Positions 63,576-64,000 of a DNA stretch of 64,000 nt are shown piece by piece (positions within the stretch are counted from its first letter, which is position 1; each line of letters starts with the position of its first letter). Both the position numbers and the translations under genes were made by a program. The DNA lies in assembly GCF_009184865.1 (NCBI RefSeq), contig NZ_CP045096.1, positions 1,488,001-1,552,000 on the forward strand, read 5' to 3'. The notes beneath the pieces are model-generated. The model saw nothing but the letters and a program-made list of their open reading frames with translations. It made no database searches and was not told the DNA's origin. The DNA comes from Streptomyces phaeolivaceus (GTDB lineage Bacteria > Actinomycetota > Actinomycetes > Streptomycetales > Streptomycetaceae).

Positions 63576-64000
63576 GTGGCAGAACCCGTCGGGGCCGCCG
63601 CGCCCGCCCAGTTGCGGCACGCCGAGGAGGTCATGGGCACCGTCTTCTCGTTCGACATCCGGGGAGGCGAGCCCACGGTCGTCAGGGCCGCGCTGGAGGA
63701 GGCGGTGGCCGGGCTGCACGCCGTGGACGAGGTGTTCAGCACCTACCGCGAGAACAGCCGGATCTCACGGCTCGCCCGGGGCGAGGTGACGATCGAGGAG
63801 TGCGGTCCCGAGGTCGGCGAGGTGCTCGAACTGTGCGCCGAGGCCGAGCGGTTGAGCCGGGGCTGGTTCAGCGCGACGTACGAGGGCCGCTTCGATCCGA
63901 CCGGGCTGGTGAAGGGGTGGGCCACCGAGCGGGCGGCCCTGCGGCTGGTCGAGGCGGGTGTGGTCGGGGTGAGCGTCAACGGGGGCGGTGACGTGCAGCT
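63576..64000 (+). CDS. apbE: FAD:protein FMN transferase ApbE (truncated by the window end)
   Basis: The first 141 codons of a protein starting at GTG 63576 (or ATG 63633), five bases after the FMN-protein stop. No stop codon is reached before 64000. Family motifs: EEVMGTVFSFDI, STYRENSRISRLARG, FDPTGLVKGWATERA and SVNGGGDV. ApbE transfers FMN from FAD onto the Thr of the SGAT motif. The direct gene succession gives a substrate-enzyme pair. The rest of the gene is outside the window. Confidence 0.9.
   Translation, partial: MAEPVGAAAPAQLRHAEEVMGTVFSFDIRGGEPTVVRAALEEAVAGLHAVDEVFSTYRENSRISRLARGEVTIEECGPEVGEVLELCAEAERLSRGWFSATYEGRFDPTGLVKGWATERAALRLVEAGVVGVSVNGGGDVQ

Overview
The window is a stretch of a high-GC actinobacterial chromosome, almost certainly a Streptomyces. 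The evidence is the sporulation protein SsgB (26226-26639), GTG/TTG starts with 4-base stop/start overlaps, twin-arginine secreted proteins, C/G-ending codons, and a recurrent GC-rich intergenic hairpin typical of Streptomyces. From memory the gene order resembles the S. coelicolor region around ssgB and glpQ1. It looks like ordinary core chromosome: I see no transposase, integrase, phage block or CRISPR array. I found about 54 protein genes, including a 50-residue and a 28-residue ORF, and seven tRNA genes.

Layout. 0.3-12 kb: phosphatidylinositol / PI-mannoside lipid operon (pgsA, acyltransferase, pimA-like, LemA-like), an EF-G-like GTPase, a membrane protein, a HIT hydrolase, a K+ channel and thrS. 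12-18 kb: a coupled pair of unknowns (one DUF4365-like), a DEDDh exonuclease, tRNA-Val, an SRPBCC protein and a many-span membrane protein. 18-25 kb: a pectin (rhamnogalacturonan) utilisation operon with a binding protein, two permeases, a YesL-like protein and a Tat-exported YetA/PL26-like enzyme. 25-30 kb: tRNA-Val, ssgB and small conserved genes. 30-32.6 kb: a chorismate-enzyme/aminotransferase pair and a five-tRNA cluster (Gly, Cys, three Val). 32.6-37.5 kb: zinc-ribbon protein, phosphotransferase, small proteins, Ser/Thr kinase and TrmH-type methyltransferase. 37.5-45 kb: cobalamin/siroheme genes including a 1409-residue BluB-CobT fusion. 45-48.8 kb: metNIQ with a Met/Cys leader peptide. 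48.9-56.5 kb: small membrane proteins, an acetyltransferase, a sigma-like factor, glpQ, an acyltransferase, a tetR-MFS pair and an aldo/keto reductase. 56.7-60 kb: argH under ArgR-type boxes, divergent from a secreted protein with four near-identical repeats. 60-64 kb: a flavin oxidoreductase and an extracytoplasmic electron-transfer set (ferric-reductase-like membrane protein, triple FMN-binding protein, ApbE, cut by the window end).

How the parts work together. The cob genes plus cysG-type synthase feed siroheme and B12; metNIQ imports methionine; glpQ and the two acyltransferases handle phospholipid headgroups and acyl chains. The terminal three-gene set can be read as a machine: NAD(P)H electrons cross the membrane through flavin and haem to three FMNs attached by the neighbouring ApbE. 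The least explained items are the four-repeat secreted protein, the giant BluB-CobT fusion, the DUF4365 pair, the recurring 3'-end hairpin and several operator or leader structures.
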